Shown here one piece after another: positions 15,832-25,000 of a DNA stretch of 38,691 nucleotides. How positions within the stretch are numbered: position 1 is the stretch's first letter; each line of letters begins with the position of its first letter. This stretch comes from Acidobacteriota bacterium (GTDB lineage: Bacteria > Acidobacteriota > JAAYUB01), in contig JAKQOW010000122.1 in NCBI GenBank assembly GCA_029565065.1, positions 1 through 38,691 of the forward strand, given 5' to 3'. A model generated the notes under the pieces. It did no database searches, was not told the DNA's origin, and worked only from the letters and a program-made list of their open reading frames with translations. The translations under genes and the position numbers were made by a program.

Positions 15832-15849
15832 CCTTCTCCCCGCCGCAGC

Positions 15850-15879
15850 TTGACAACCGCCGGACGGGACGACTACACT
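15850..15879 (+). promoter_or_regulatory. Promoter candidate for kdtA-lpxK
   Basis: A perfect -35 TTGACA (15850-15855), an 18-bp spacer, and -10 TACACT (15874-15879, 4/6). The predicted start near 15886 leaves a leader of about 22 nt before the kdtA ATG at 15908. This separates the LPS pair from the preceding pepT/ATR genes. Confidence 0.5.
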
Positions 15880-15907
15880 GCCGCCACCCCTTCTCCCGGC
15901 AGGCCCG

Positions 15908-17218
15908 ATGACCCTGATCCTCCTCATCTACAACCTTGCCTTGGTCCTGCTGTTGCCGCCGGCCCTCGCGTATTTCCTCATCCGACGCGCCGTCAAGGGC
16001 CGCGCATTTGCCGGCGTCGGCGAACGCCTCGCCCTCCGGCTGCCGCCGGAGCCGGGCGACGGAGGGAACGCCATCTGGATCCACGCGGTGAGCGTCGGCG
16101 AAGTGCTCGCGGTGGCACCGCTGGTGGAGCGCATCCGCCGCGATGAGCCGGACACCCGGATCTACCTGTCCACCATCACCCCAACCGGACAAGCCACCGC
16201 CCGAAAGACATTCGCTGACACCGTCGTCCCCTTCTACTGCCCGTATGACCTGTGGTGGCCGGTCCGGCGGGTGTTGCGGCGAATCCGGCCCCGCCGGCTG
16301 GTGATCGCCGAAACGGAGATCTGGCCCTCCCTGCTCGCGGCCGCCCGCCGCCAGGGCATCCCCGTTCACCTGGTCAACGGCCGCATCTCCGATCGCTCCC
16401 TGCCCCGGTACCGGCGTGTGCGTGCGCTGCTGCGCCCATTTCTGGACATCCCGGATCACTGGTTGATGCAGACCGAAGAGGACGCACGGCGCATCCGCGA
16501 ACTGGGCGCTCCGTCCGGGCGCATCCAGGTGGCGGGCAACTTAAAATTCGACTCTCTCCGGCTGATTCAGCCCAACACGGCGCTCGCCGCCGCCATCGGC
16601 GCCAGCTGGGGAACCGACCAGCCGCTCGTGCTCCTCTGCGGCAGCACCATGGAAGGCGAGGAAGACTTGCTGGCCGACCTGTATGTCCGCTTCCAGCCGG
16701 GCCGGCCGGCGCTCCGGCTGCTGGTGGCGCCGCGGCATCCTGAGCGGTTCAGCCGGGCGGCCGACGCATTCCGGCAGCGCAACCTGCGTGTGACGCTCCG
16801 TTCCCGGCTGACGCCCGACGCAGCGGCGGGACCGGCGGACGTGGTGATCCTGGACACGCTGGGCGAATTGGCCGGGCTCTACCCGGCAGCCGACATCGTG
16901 TTCATCGGCGGCACCCTGACGCCCACCGGCGGCCACAACGTGCTGGAACCCGCCGCCGCCGGCCGTCCCATTCTGATCGGTCCGTCCATGGAAAACTTCC
17001 GCGAGATCGCCGCGCTCTTCCGCCAGGCGGAGGCCCTGCAGCAGGCCGCCGACGCCGACGACTTCGAGCGTCGGCTGGCCAGCCTCCTCGACCATCCCGA
17101 CGAGCGCGCCGTACTGGGTCGCCGAGCCCTTGAATTGATCCGGTCGCACCAGGGGGCCGCCGACCGATGCTGGGCGATCATCCGCGGCCGGGAACCCGCG
17201 GGGAGCGCGACACCATGA
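15908..17218 (+). CDS. kdtA: 3-deoxy-D-manno-octulosonic acid (Kdo) transferase
   Basis: 436 residues, of usual length for KdtA/WaaA (GT30). It transfers Kdo from CMP-Kdo to lipid IVA on the cytoplasmic face of the inner membrane. There is one N-terminal membrane anchor (residues 2-24, LILLIYNLALVLLLPPALAY). Conserved blocks follow: WIHAVSVGEVLA (about 58-69, with the catalytic Glu of SVGE), STITPTGQATA, ETEIWPSLL, VAGNLKFD, and the nucleotide-sugar site GGTLTPTGGHNVLEPAAAG. Whether it adds one or two Kdo units cannot be told. It overlaps lpxK by ATGA. The ribosome site is weak (GGCAGG). A good promoter lies just upstream. Confidence 0.96.
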   Translation: MTLILLIYNLALVLLLPPALAYFLIRRAVKGRAFAGVGERLALRLPPEPGDGGNAIWIHAVSVGEVLAVAPLVERIRRDEPDTRIYLSTITPTGQATARKTFADTVVPFYCPYDLWWPVRRVLRRIRPRRLVIAETEIWPSLLAAARRQGIPVHLVNGRISDRSLPRYRRVRALLRPFLDIPDHWLMQTEEDARRIRELGAPSGRIQVAGNLKFDSLRLIQPNTALAAAIGASWGTDQPLVLLCGSTMEGEEDLLADLYVRFQPGRPALRLLVAPRHPERFSRAADAFRQRNLRVTLRSRLTPDAAAGPADVVILDTLGELAGLYPAADIVFIGGTLTPTGGHNVLEPAAAGRPILIGPSMENFREIAALFRQAEALQQAADADDFERRLASLLDHPDERAVLGRRALELIRSHQGAADRCWAIIRGREPAGSATP

Positions 17219-18282
17219 ATCCGTATGCCCCGCCTGCGGCGCTCACACCCGTCCTTCGCCCCGCCGCCTGGATCTACGGTCTAGCCACGGAGTGGCGTAA
17301 CCGGCGGTATGCGACCGGGGCGCGGCCGGCGGAACGGTTGGCGCATCCGGTGCTCGCGGTGGGCAACCTCACCGTGGGCGGGACGGGCAAGACACCGGTG
17401 GTGGCGCACCTGGCGGCCGAACTCCAGCGGCGCGGCTGGTGCCCGGCGATCCTCAGTCGCGGCTACCGCCGGCAGGGTGAACGTGGCGAGGCGGTCGCGG
17501 TGGTGTCCGACGGCGCGACCCTCCGTCTCGGTCCCGAAGACGCGGGGGATGAACCGGTGCTGCTGGCGCGGCGCCTGCCCGGCGTCCCGGTGTTATGCCA
17601 CCGCCGCCGCAGTATCGCCGGCCGCTGGGCCGAGGCCAATTTGGCCGTAAACCTATTCATCCTGGATGACGGTTTCCAGCACCGGGCGCTCGACCGGGAC
17701 TGCAACCTGCTGCTGCTCGACGGCGCCGAGCCGCTGGGCAACGGCCGGTTGCTGCCCGCCGGTCCGCTGCGGGAGCACCCGCACGGCATGCGCCGGGCGG
17801 ATTTGATCCTCCTCACCCGTTGCACAGCACCCGCCGCCGCACTGCCGCCGGACGCAGCGCGCCACGCTCCCGGCGTACCCGTTTTCTCCTCGGACTTCAT
17901 CCCGGCCGGACTCGTGGATGGGGACGGGCGGGCCGCCGGTGCGCTCGACGCCATCCAAGGCTGTCGGGCCGTGGCCTTCTGCGGTCTGGCCCGCCCCGAG
18001 ACGTTTTTCAGAATGCTGGAGTCGGCCGGGATCGCCCTCGTCTCCCGGCTGGCTTTCGCCGATCATCAGACATACGATGCGGCCGCCCGCGAGCGAATCG
18101 CGGCGGCCTGCCGATGCGACGCGCCCGACGTGCTTCTCACCACCGAAAAGGATCTTGTCAAGCTGCCACCCGGGCCCTGGCCGTGTCTCCTCCGCGCTGT
18201 TTCCATCGCCGTGCGCGTTCACCAACCCGGCTGGCTGGACGCCGTCGAGGCCCGGCTGACCACCCGGCAACCCGGAAAATAG
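17215..18282 (+). CDS. lpxK: Tetraacyldisaccharide (lipid A) 4'-kinase
   Basis: 355 residues from the ATG at 17215, which overlaps the kdtA stop by ATGA. LpxK phosphorylates the 4' position of the lipid A precursor at the inner membrane. The P-loop is in VGNLTVGGTGKTPVVAHLA (about residues 45-63). DDGFQHR (about 157-163) is the family signature. The late block LLTTEKDLVKLPPG is also characteristic. The N-terminal hydrophobic stretch containing LRPAAWIYGLA is the membrane-associating helix. The 3' end overlaps the convergent SpoIID-domain gene by 64 nt. In many bacteria kdtA and lpxK are adjacent, so the context supports the call. Confidence 0.96.
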   Translation: MNPYAPPAALTPVLRPAAWIYGLATEWRNRRYATGARPAERLAHPVLAVGNLTVGGTGKTPVVAHLAAELQRRGWCPAILSRGYRRQGERGEAVAVVSDGATLRLGPEDAGDEPVLLARRLPGVPVLCHRRRSIAGRWAEANLAVNLFILDDGFQHRALDRDCNLLLLDGAEPLGNGRLLPAGPLREHPHGMRRADLILLTRCTAPAAALPPDAARHAPGVPVFSSDFIPAGLVDGDGRAAGALDAIQGCRAVAFCGLARPETFFRMLESAGIALVSRLAFADHQTYDAAARERIAAACRCDAPDVLLTTEKDLVKLPPGPWPCLLRAVSIAVRVHQPGWLDAVEARLTTRQPGK

Positions 18283-19436
18283 AAATCCAGGATGGCGTCC
18301 GCCGCTGCTCCCGCGCGCGCCATGGCCACCGCTCCGGCCAAACATAATCCGGCATTGTGTCCGAAGCCACGGCCGGTGAACCGCAACCGGTCACCATCCG
18401 CCCGGACCAGGAATCGGTTGCTGCGGATCAGGTTCCACCCAAAGGTCCGCCCGCAGGCGATCCGGAACTCCTCCACGGGGATTCGGCGCTCGCCGTAATC
18501 GCCCGTCAGCACCACCACGGGAGACCGCCCGGGCGGCTCCTCAATCCGGATCCCCGCGGGCACGAGCCCGCCGAGCGCCGAACCGATTCGCGCCAGGAAA
18601 TCCGGACCGGCCACATCGGCTGTCCAGACCGCATCGGAATTCTCCCGGCAGCGATCGCAGGGCTGGACGGGTCCGGTGTCCGCCGCCCCCGGCCAGATCC
18701 AGGCGGCAGGGAGCGGCGCCCCACCGCAGCAGGCGTTAAACGGCGCCATGGCCAGCTGACCGCCCCGGACGAGCACCGCGTCACACAACGGTTCCAGCAC
18801 ATGGCGGACCGCCCATGCGCCGTTCTCCTCGCCCTGGTACAGCATACAGTGGGTGTTGTCGCAGAGGTCGCACCCTTCGTCCGCGTGGCGTCCCCGCCAC
18901 CGGAGCGCCTGGGTGCGCACCGCCGCCGCCAACGCCTGAAGCGCCGCCGGCGGTGCGGCCGTCCCCAGCTCGGCCGAGACGACTCCCGCCACATACTCCT
19001 CGAGGGGCCGGTGCGCCACGAGCTGGAGCCAGTCGCCTGCGGTCGCAGGCCGGACGACGACGGTTCCACGGAACACGCGGCGGAATCCGTTCGCCAGTCT
19101 GATCTCGATCCGTCCGTCGGGGACTGCCGGTGTCACTGTACACCCACGGCCGGCCTCTCGGAGCTGTCGAGCGCGCGCCACCCGCACCAGCCCCCCGTTC
19201 CGGTCGAGCGTGACCGCCGCTCCCGGCGGCAGGACACTCTCCGGCCCGCCGCCGCGATCCAGCCTGAAACTGACCGCATCCACGGCCACCAGTTCGACGG
19301 TCTGCGGATGAAACAAGCCGAGCACGTCGATCCGGACAACCGGCGTCGGGGCCGCCCCCGCTCCGGGGGTCGGCGCGGCGCTGAGCAGCGCCAGCAGAAC
19401 CACGACCCGGCCGGCGGCCAATGCTCGGCGGCTCAT
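18219..19436 (-). CDS. SpoIID/LytB-domain peptidoglycan lytic protein, exported
   Basis: 405 residues from the ATG at 19436, which overlaps the previous stop by ATGA. A signal peptide (RRALAAGRVVVLLALLSAAP, before PGAGAAP) exports it. The SpoIID core starts near residue 144 with PLEEYVAGVVSAELGT; Glu156 aligns with the catalytic Glu88 of Bacillus SpoIID, a lytic transglycosylase acting on denuded glycan. The zinc-site-like cysteines CDLCDNTHCMLYQG (about 189-202), the CCGG segment, and the ending GRGFGHNAGLCLAGA followed by ILDFYFPGC also match the family. Gly-His-Asn replaces the usual Gly-His-Gly. It is the last gene of the six-gene operon, right after a transpeptidase-like gene, so a wall-remodelling role is likely, although this is not a sporulation locus. 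The 3' end overlaps lpxK by 64 nt. Confidence 0.87.
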   Translation of the reverse strand: MSRRALAAGRVVVLLALLSAAPTPGAGAAPTPVVRIDVLGLFHPQTVELVAVDAVSFRLDRGGGPESVLPPGAAVTLDRNGGLVRVARARQLREAGRGCTVTPAVPDGRIEIRLANGFRRVFRGTVVVRPATAGDWLQLVAHRPLEEYVAGVVSAELGTAAPPAALQALAAAVRTQALRWRGRHADEGCDLCDNTHCMLYQGEENGAWAVRHVLEPLCDAVLVRGGQLAMAPFNACCGGAPLPAAWIWPGAADTGPVQPCDRCRENSDAVWTADVAGPDFLARIGSALGGLVPAGIRIEEPPGRSPVVVLTGDYGERRIPVEEFRIACGRTFGWNLIRSNRFLVRADGDRLRFTGRGFGHNAGLCLAGAVAMARAGAAADAILDFYFPGCRVVSRASTASSQPGW

Positions 19437-20407
19437 GGCAACATCCGTCGCCACCGGCAGAAGTCGCGCAGCACTTCGCCGGCCAGGGGCGCCGCCGTGG
19501 TCGCGGCCATCCCCCGGGGCACGAACAGGGCGATGAACGCCCGGGGGTGCCCGGCCGGCCAGAAGGCTGCGACCATGCACACCGCGTCGGGCCGCCGTCC
19601 GGCGGCGTCGCCGTATGGTGACTGCGAGGACGAGGTTTTCACCCACAGGTCAGCGGAGCCGAACCGCTGGGCCAGCTCCTGGGCGGTGCCACCCGCGGCC
19701 GCCGCCTGCAACCCTCTCCGCACAACCGCCAAGGTGGCCGAGTCTCCCACCGGCGGACCGAGCACCAGCGCGCGCACCCCCGGCACCCCCGGCCCGGCCG
19801 GCCAATCCACGCGACGGCCCAGCACCAGCGCCGCCAGCGCGCGGCTCCAGGCCTCGAAGGTCAGGCTCCGGGCGGTCAGCCGGCCGGCGATGAATGTGTC
19901 CTGCCACTCCTCCGCGGCCGCGGATACAATGCTCGCGTCAGACCAACCGGCGGGAAAAAACGGTGCGTCGATCGCCTGGTACAGGCTCGGTTCCAGTCGC
20001 GGTGTCACGTGCTGGAACCAGGCGTTGCAGCTTTGCGCCAGCGCCTGTTCCAGGTTCAGGCGCCCGTGGCCGGGTCCGTACCAGCACCGGTGCAGGGGAT
20101 CCCGCCAGCCTTCGCAAAGATGGGTTTCGTTCTCGTCGGTTTTTCCGCAGGCCAGCAGCGCATAGGCCAGGAAAGGTTTGACCCATGAGCCGGCGGGCAC
20201 CCGGGCGTCGCCCACAGCCGTAGCGCCCGCCGAGTACAGACAGCCCGCCTCCAGATCGCCGAGCAGGGCGAAGGCGCCGGGCTCGCCGGCCACGCGATCG
20301 GCCCAGTCCCCGGGGGCCGCGCCGGCTGCCGCTGCGGCGCCGAGTGTCGCGGCGAAGACCAGAACGGTCAACCGCCGACCACTACGGAGCGGCCAGGTAA
20401 TCGACAC
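19433..20407 (-). CDS. Minimal penicillin-binding-protein-like transpeptidase, exported
   Basis: 324 residues from a GTG at 20407. I chose this start because it keeps a basic n-region and hydrophobic core (WPLRSGRRLTVLVFAATLGA), i.e. a signal peptide or anchor. A TTG at 20371 would lose the basic residues. Three active-site motifs of penicillin-interacting enzymes are in order: SWVK (Ser74-Lys77, SxxK), SCN (Ser126-Asn128, SxN) and KTS (257-259, KTG-like). The stretch CWYGPGHGRLNLEQALAQSC resembles the PBP2-type pre-SxN helix. There is no N-terminal pedestal domain, so it is much smaller than a normal class B PBP. The start overlaps the previous gene by 26 nt and the stop overlaps the SpoIID gene by 4 nt. 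It may be a D,D-transpeptidase, a carboxypeptidase or a binding-only relic. Confidence 0.78.
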   Translation of the reverse strand: MSITWPLRSGRRLTVLVFAATLGAAAAAGAAPGDWADRVAGEPGAFALLGDLEAGCLYSAGATAVGDARVPAGSWVKPFLAYALLACGKTDENETHLCEGWRDPLHRCWYGPGHGRLNLEQALAQSCNAWFQHVTPRLEPSLYQAIDAPFFPAGWSDASIVSAAAEEWQDTFIAGRLTARSLTFEAWSRALAALVLGRRVDWPAGPGVPGVRALVLGPPVGDSATLAVVRRGLQAAAAGGTAQELAQRFGSADLWVKTSSSQSPYGDAAGRRPDAVCMVAAFWPAGHPRAFIALFVPRGMAATTAAPLAGEVLRDFCRWRRMLP

Positions 20408-22043
20408 GCTCGTAGATCCCCGTCGGCACCTTTTCCTGCACGAAACGGATCCGGTCCACCGCCTGAAAAACACTTAGCAACGACGGCACCACCTGGATCA
20501 TGAAGCGGGGGGGGCCGTCGGACGGCTGTTCCGCCGTAGACTGCCCCATGTCCGTCAGCAGCCGACGGTACTGGCCCCCGGCGGCCGCCAGGTTCCAGCC
20601 GGCGGCGGCGTCCACGCCATCCGTGGCTGCGGCCAGCCGCCGCGCTTCGGCAAGCATCGGGGCGGAAGAGGCGACGAGCAGTGTCCCCGGCACCGCCTCG
20701 GCCAGCCACACCTCCACGGGCTCGCGGCAGCGGAACACGCCGGGCTCCGCCTCCGTCCAAACCACCACCGTCGGATTGGTCAGGTAGGCGGCTGCCAGCG
20801 CGCGGGTCAGGATCTCCCGGAACCGGCCCGCCGAACCCGCCGCCTTCGCGCCGATCAGGGCCAGTCCGCCGCCCGGCATGCTCCACGTCCGGGAGTCACC
20901 GGTCTGCGGCATATCCCATACCCAGCCGCTCCGCCACGGCCCGGCCGCAGCCAGATAGGCATCGAGCTCCGCTCCAACACCGGCTGCGCCGGACCAGAGC
21001 GTATCGGCGGACACGTCGGGTGACGACTGATCGATGGCTAGCTCGAAGTCGGATGTTTCGGCCGCGGCGATCTTGTAGGCGGTTCCCTGATACAGCGTGT
21101 GCGGCGTGAGTTCGGCCTGCCGCTCCGCCGGCAGCCGCAGGATGCCTTCCAGCAGCAACTCCCTGACGCCGTCCGCCGCCGCCGACCGCCGTACCGACCA
21201 GAAGGGCGCGGTGACGCCCGAATTCGGCGCCGCGGCCGCCGGAAACGCCGCCGGCCCGTCCGCCGCCGTCAACAAGAGCCGCTCTTCGGTCCAACCGTCA
21301 CCATCGCGCGCGATCACCAGCAGTGCCCGGGCGCAACCGGTCCAGTCGCCGTCCGGGCCGTGGACCCAGTAGCGGTGGTAATACGACGTCTTGCGGATCG
21401 CGGCCAGATCCAGGTCCAGTCGCAACGCGTATGGCCGTGCCGCGGCCGCCTCAGGAAAGCTCCAGCCGCCGCCCTCGCGGCGCAGGCGGATCACCTCGCG
21501 CAGCAGACGGTCCGACGTGGCCAGGTACACCGTCGCGCCGTCGCGCCACAGCCCGAGGAACACGCCGTCGTCCTCCAGGAATCGCCCGCGGTAGGTGGTT
21601 CCTTTGGCGTCTCGCGCCTCCAGCGCTGCGGCGACCGCATCGGCAGCCGCCCGTCCGGCCGGTCCCGCCTCCACCGCCAGGAGGCCCTCCCGTCGGCCCG
21701 GATCGTAGACGGCCAGCACCGCCCGGCGGGCGTCGAGCTGACGCAGGAAGCTCAGGTCCAGCTCCCGGCCCGCCAGTGCCGACAGCTTCTCCAGCCGGTC
21801 CTCCCACTTGAGGAAAATCCGTGACCGGATGAACAGCTCCCGCGCCGCGCCGGACTCCCAGGATTTCCTGGCCGTGGAGGCCTCCCACTGGGCCAGCAAC
21901 CCGCTCAGGTCGGAGGTCTCGGCGTACAGCATCGCCCCGGCCGGAATGACCGGCGCCGGCGACCCAGCATCCGCCGATCGACCAGTCGCGCCCATCGCCG
22001 CCGCCAGAGCCAGGATCCCCATCAGCCGCACAATGCCACTCAT
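20382..22043 (-). CDS. Exported protein of unknown function (553 residues), DUF3352-like layout
   Basis: The ATG at 22043 has AGAGGTGGA just upstream, and the gene starts 10 nt after the giant TPR gene. The N-terminus SGIVRLMGILALAAAMGATG is a Sec signal. The mature protein opens VIPAGAMLYAETSDLSGLLA, followed by a long all-soluble alpha/beta region. A recurring pattern is a value-like segment (GTTYRGRFLEDDGVFLGLWR, then VYLATSDRLLREVI) and later a second one (GTLLVASSAPMLAEARRL). The plan resembles DUF3352-type exported proteins and the protein at 9907-11631. No catalytic motif is seen. It sits between the TPR scaffold and the transpeptidase-like protein, whose start lies within its last codons, so it is a probable component of the same envelope complex. 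Confidence 0.75.
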   Translation of the reverse strand: MSGIVRLMGILALAAAMGATGRSADAGSPAPVIPAGAMLYAETSDLSGLLAQWEASTARKSWESGAARELFIRSRIFLKWEDRLEKLSALAGRELDLSFLRQLDARRAVLAVYDPGRREGLLAVEAGPAGRAAADAVAAALEARDAKGTTYRGRFLEDDGVFLGLWRDGATVYLATSDRLLREVIRLRREGGGWSFPEAAAARPYALRLDLDLAAIRKTSYYHRYWVHGPDGDWTGCARALLVIARDGDGWTEERLLLTAADGPAAFPAAAAPNSGVTAPFWSVRRSAAADGVRELLLEGILRLPAERQAELTPHTLYQGTAYKIAAAETSDFELAIDQSSPDVSADTLWSGAAGVGAELDAYLAAAGPWRSGWVWDMPQTGDSRTWSMPGGGLALIGAKAAGSAGRFREILTRALAAAYLTNPTVVVWTEAEPGVFRCREPVEVWLAEAVPGTLLVASSAPMLAEARRLAAATDGVDAAAGWNLAAAGGQYRRLLTDMGQSTAEQPSDGPPRFMIQVVPSLLSVFQAVDRIRFVQEKVPTGIYERVDYLAAP

Positions 22044-22053
22044 GATCCACCTC

Positions 22054-25000
22054 TCAGTCGCTCAGCTGGTGGTCCAGCTGGAAGCGGGAATCCCAGACCC
22101 GGCGCTGGCGGGCCTTTTCCTCGAGCAGGACGAACAGCCGGTCGGCCACGCCTTGTCGCACGGGCGCATCCAGCCGCCACGTCAGGGCCCTCAGCCAGAC
22201 GTTCTCCAGCGCTCCGCGCAGGTTCAGCCGGTCCATCAGGTTCTCGACCACAACCAGATCATCCGGTCCGCGGGCTTCCCGGGACAGAAATTCCGCCAGG
22301 CTGCCCCCAACGTCGTCGACGGAGTCCGGATTGTCCCGGGCCATCAGGTGTTCGTAGTTCAACGCCGCCTGGTTGACCAGCGTGACTGCCGTACGTTCCA
22401 GGCCGGCGGGCACGGCCTTCTGGAGCAGCGGCAACACCGGCTCACTCTCGGTCCGGGTGCGGAACAACACCGGCAGGTATTTGGCCTGCAGGGCGGTGTT
22501 GCCCGCGCCCTCCGCCCGCTCCACAAGCCACCGGACCAGCAGACGCGCGTCGGGATAACCCGCCAGATCGGCCTCCGCCGCGGGGAAGGCGGCCGGGGCG
22601 CCGAACTGGAGCGCATGCAGACGCAACGCCAGGAGACGGCGGACTTCCGACCAGCCGGTCGACGGCGGGGTGATCGGCACCCCCCTGGCCAGTTCGGCAG
22701 CCCATGGGCGGTTCTTCAACCCATACCGGATCGCGGTCTCGATGGTTTCGGTCTTCGCCTCCAGCGCGACATCGGGCCGATCCAAATACGCCAGCAGCCG
22801 GGCGAGAGTGACCTGCCGGTAGTCGGCGGCGAATTGCATCCGCAGGCGGTAGCCGTCCGCAACCGGGGAGCCCCGGTCCAATCCCTCGAACACGGCCAGG
22901 ACGGGCTCCATCTGGTCAAACCGGTCGTGCTCCGCGAGGAACAGCATGATCCGGCGGGCCATCTCGGTCCGGTCTTCAGCCCGATTCAGGGCCTCGCGGA
23001 AGCGGGCGGCCATCCCCGCCGCGTCGCCCCGCTCGGCATCGTACACCGCGACCAGGAACGACTCTTCGGCAGTGGGATAGCGATCCTTGATGGCCGACAG
23101 AACCGATTCCCGCGACAGCTCCGCTGCCCGCACAGTCCAGCCGAAGGCGCGCAGGAAGCGCACGTTCAAATCACTCCACGATGTGGCTCCTCCGGGCTGG
23201 GACTCGATCCACGCCTGAAAGGCCTCGGCCGGCGGAGGTCCGCCCGTCGGTTTCTGGCTGTTCAACCAGCCCCACCAACGCCGCCAGTCCGCCGGGGTCA
23301 ACTGGCCCACCGTCTGCGACAGGGTCTCGTCAACGCACAGCGTCGCCCGCTGAACGCTCAGGTTGTCGTCTGTTTGAACCGGTGGCCCGGCTGCGCCCCA
23401 GCTCCGCACCAGGGCGGCGAGACGGGCTTCGCGGCCCAGCGTGCTGTCTTCGGGCGCCACTTCAACCGCCAGAGCCGCCAGCCGGCCATCGGTGTCCACG
23501 GCCGCCAGGTTGCGGTTCAGGCAGAATTCCAGCGCCGCAACGGGCCGCGCATGGCGCCGGACGCACCCTTCCACCACCGCCCACCGGTCCGCCGGCGGCA
23601 GGGCGAACAGCAGGACCATCAGCGTGTCGCCGGCCGGTCCGTACTCCTCCAGCGCCCCCTGGCTGATCATGACCCCGGGCCACTTGTCGCGGAACCGGGT
23701 TAGGAGCCCAGACCGCTTGCCGATGCCCACAAGTTCCAGTCCGTTGCCGGGCAGAAAGTTGCCGACCTTGTCGGCGGCCAGCAGATCGAGCAGCTGGCCA
23801 TACGCCGCCGTCACCGCCGCGGCATCCGAACCGGCAGCGGCCAGCCGCAGCCCGTTCCAGGCGTCGTCGAGCGGACGCGCCTCCATGGCCGTCAGCCACG
23901 GCAGGCAACGCCGCGCCTCGGCTGTTCGCCCCTGGGTCAACAGGCGCATGAAGAGGGTTTCATACTCGAGCCGGCGGTGGTTGTTGCGTTCCAGCTCCGC
24001 CACCATCCACGCCGCTCCGGAATCGGCCTTGCCCGACACCAGCAGCCAATCGCCGTACCGGGCGGCATAGCGGTACCAGTGCGGCGGCATCAGCGCCGTG
24101 TTGTCCTCGTCGGCCGTCTCCAGCAGATCACGCACCGGCACCAGGTGCAGGATGCGGCTGAACGGCTGCTCCGCCCCCAGCGGACTGCCCGGAGTCGCCG
24201 CGAGGAGGGCCGTGTGGGCATCGCGCCAGACCGGACTCCCGTCCGCGAACACCGTCTGCAGGGAACGGGCGGCCAGGGCGTACTCCTTCTTGGCCGCCAG
24301 GAATTCCACAAACGCCCCCTTGTGCCACTGAACACCGCCCTGATCGGCACCCAGCTCCGCCAGTCCGTCCTGCCTGGACAGCAGCTCGAAGTACCGCCAC
24401 GCCTCCTCCAGCCCCGGCTCGTGGTCAGGGTTCCGATAAATCTGGCGCAGCCGCTCCAGCTCCGCCGGCGTCCTGGCCTGGAGCATCTCCAGCCAGGCTT
24501 GCTCCGCCTGCAGCCGCCGGTAGTCCCAATCACCGGGGTCGATCCGGGTCAGGATCACGTCGTTCAGCGCGGACAGCTCCGCCCACATGCCCCTGGCAAA
24601 CAGGTATTCGCGGATGCGCCAGTTGACGTAATTCCCTCCTTCTTCACGAACCTTGCCCAGATAAAGCGGTCCGAGCAGTTCCGTGATCACACCTTGTTCC
24701 GCCGGTTGGATCAGGACCTCCAGGGTGTTGTCCTTCAGCGGGCCGTTGAGATACCCGCCCAGCCGTGCCTGGAACTGGCGGACCACCGCCTGGCGGGTTT
24801 CGGCCGGCAGGGTTTCCCTCAAGCCGGCGCCCGCCAGCGACAGCCACGCCGCGGCGCGATCGATCTCGTTCCGGCGGACAGCCCCGTCGACGATCGCGAG
24901 CAGACGATCCACAAGCTGGGGCATCCGGTTGGATCGGGCCGCGATGGTCATCAGGCCGTTGCTGTCCAGGTCCCACGCCAGGGCGTCGTCCAACTGGGCC

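Noticed and set aside
21808..23703. 631-codon plus-strand frame over the exported unknown and TPR genes
   Set aside because: It is a mirror of real minus-strand coding sequence with no recognisable domain. Similar shadows occur over the whole TPR gene.
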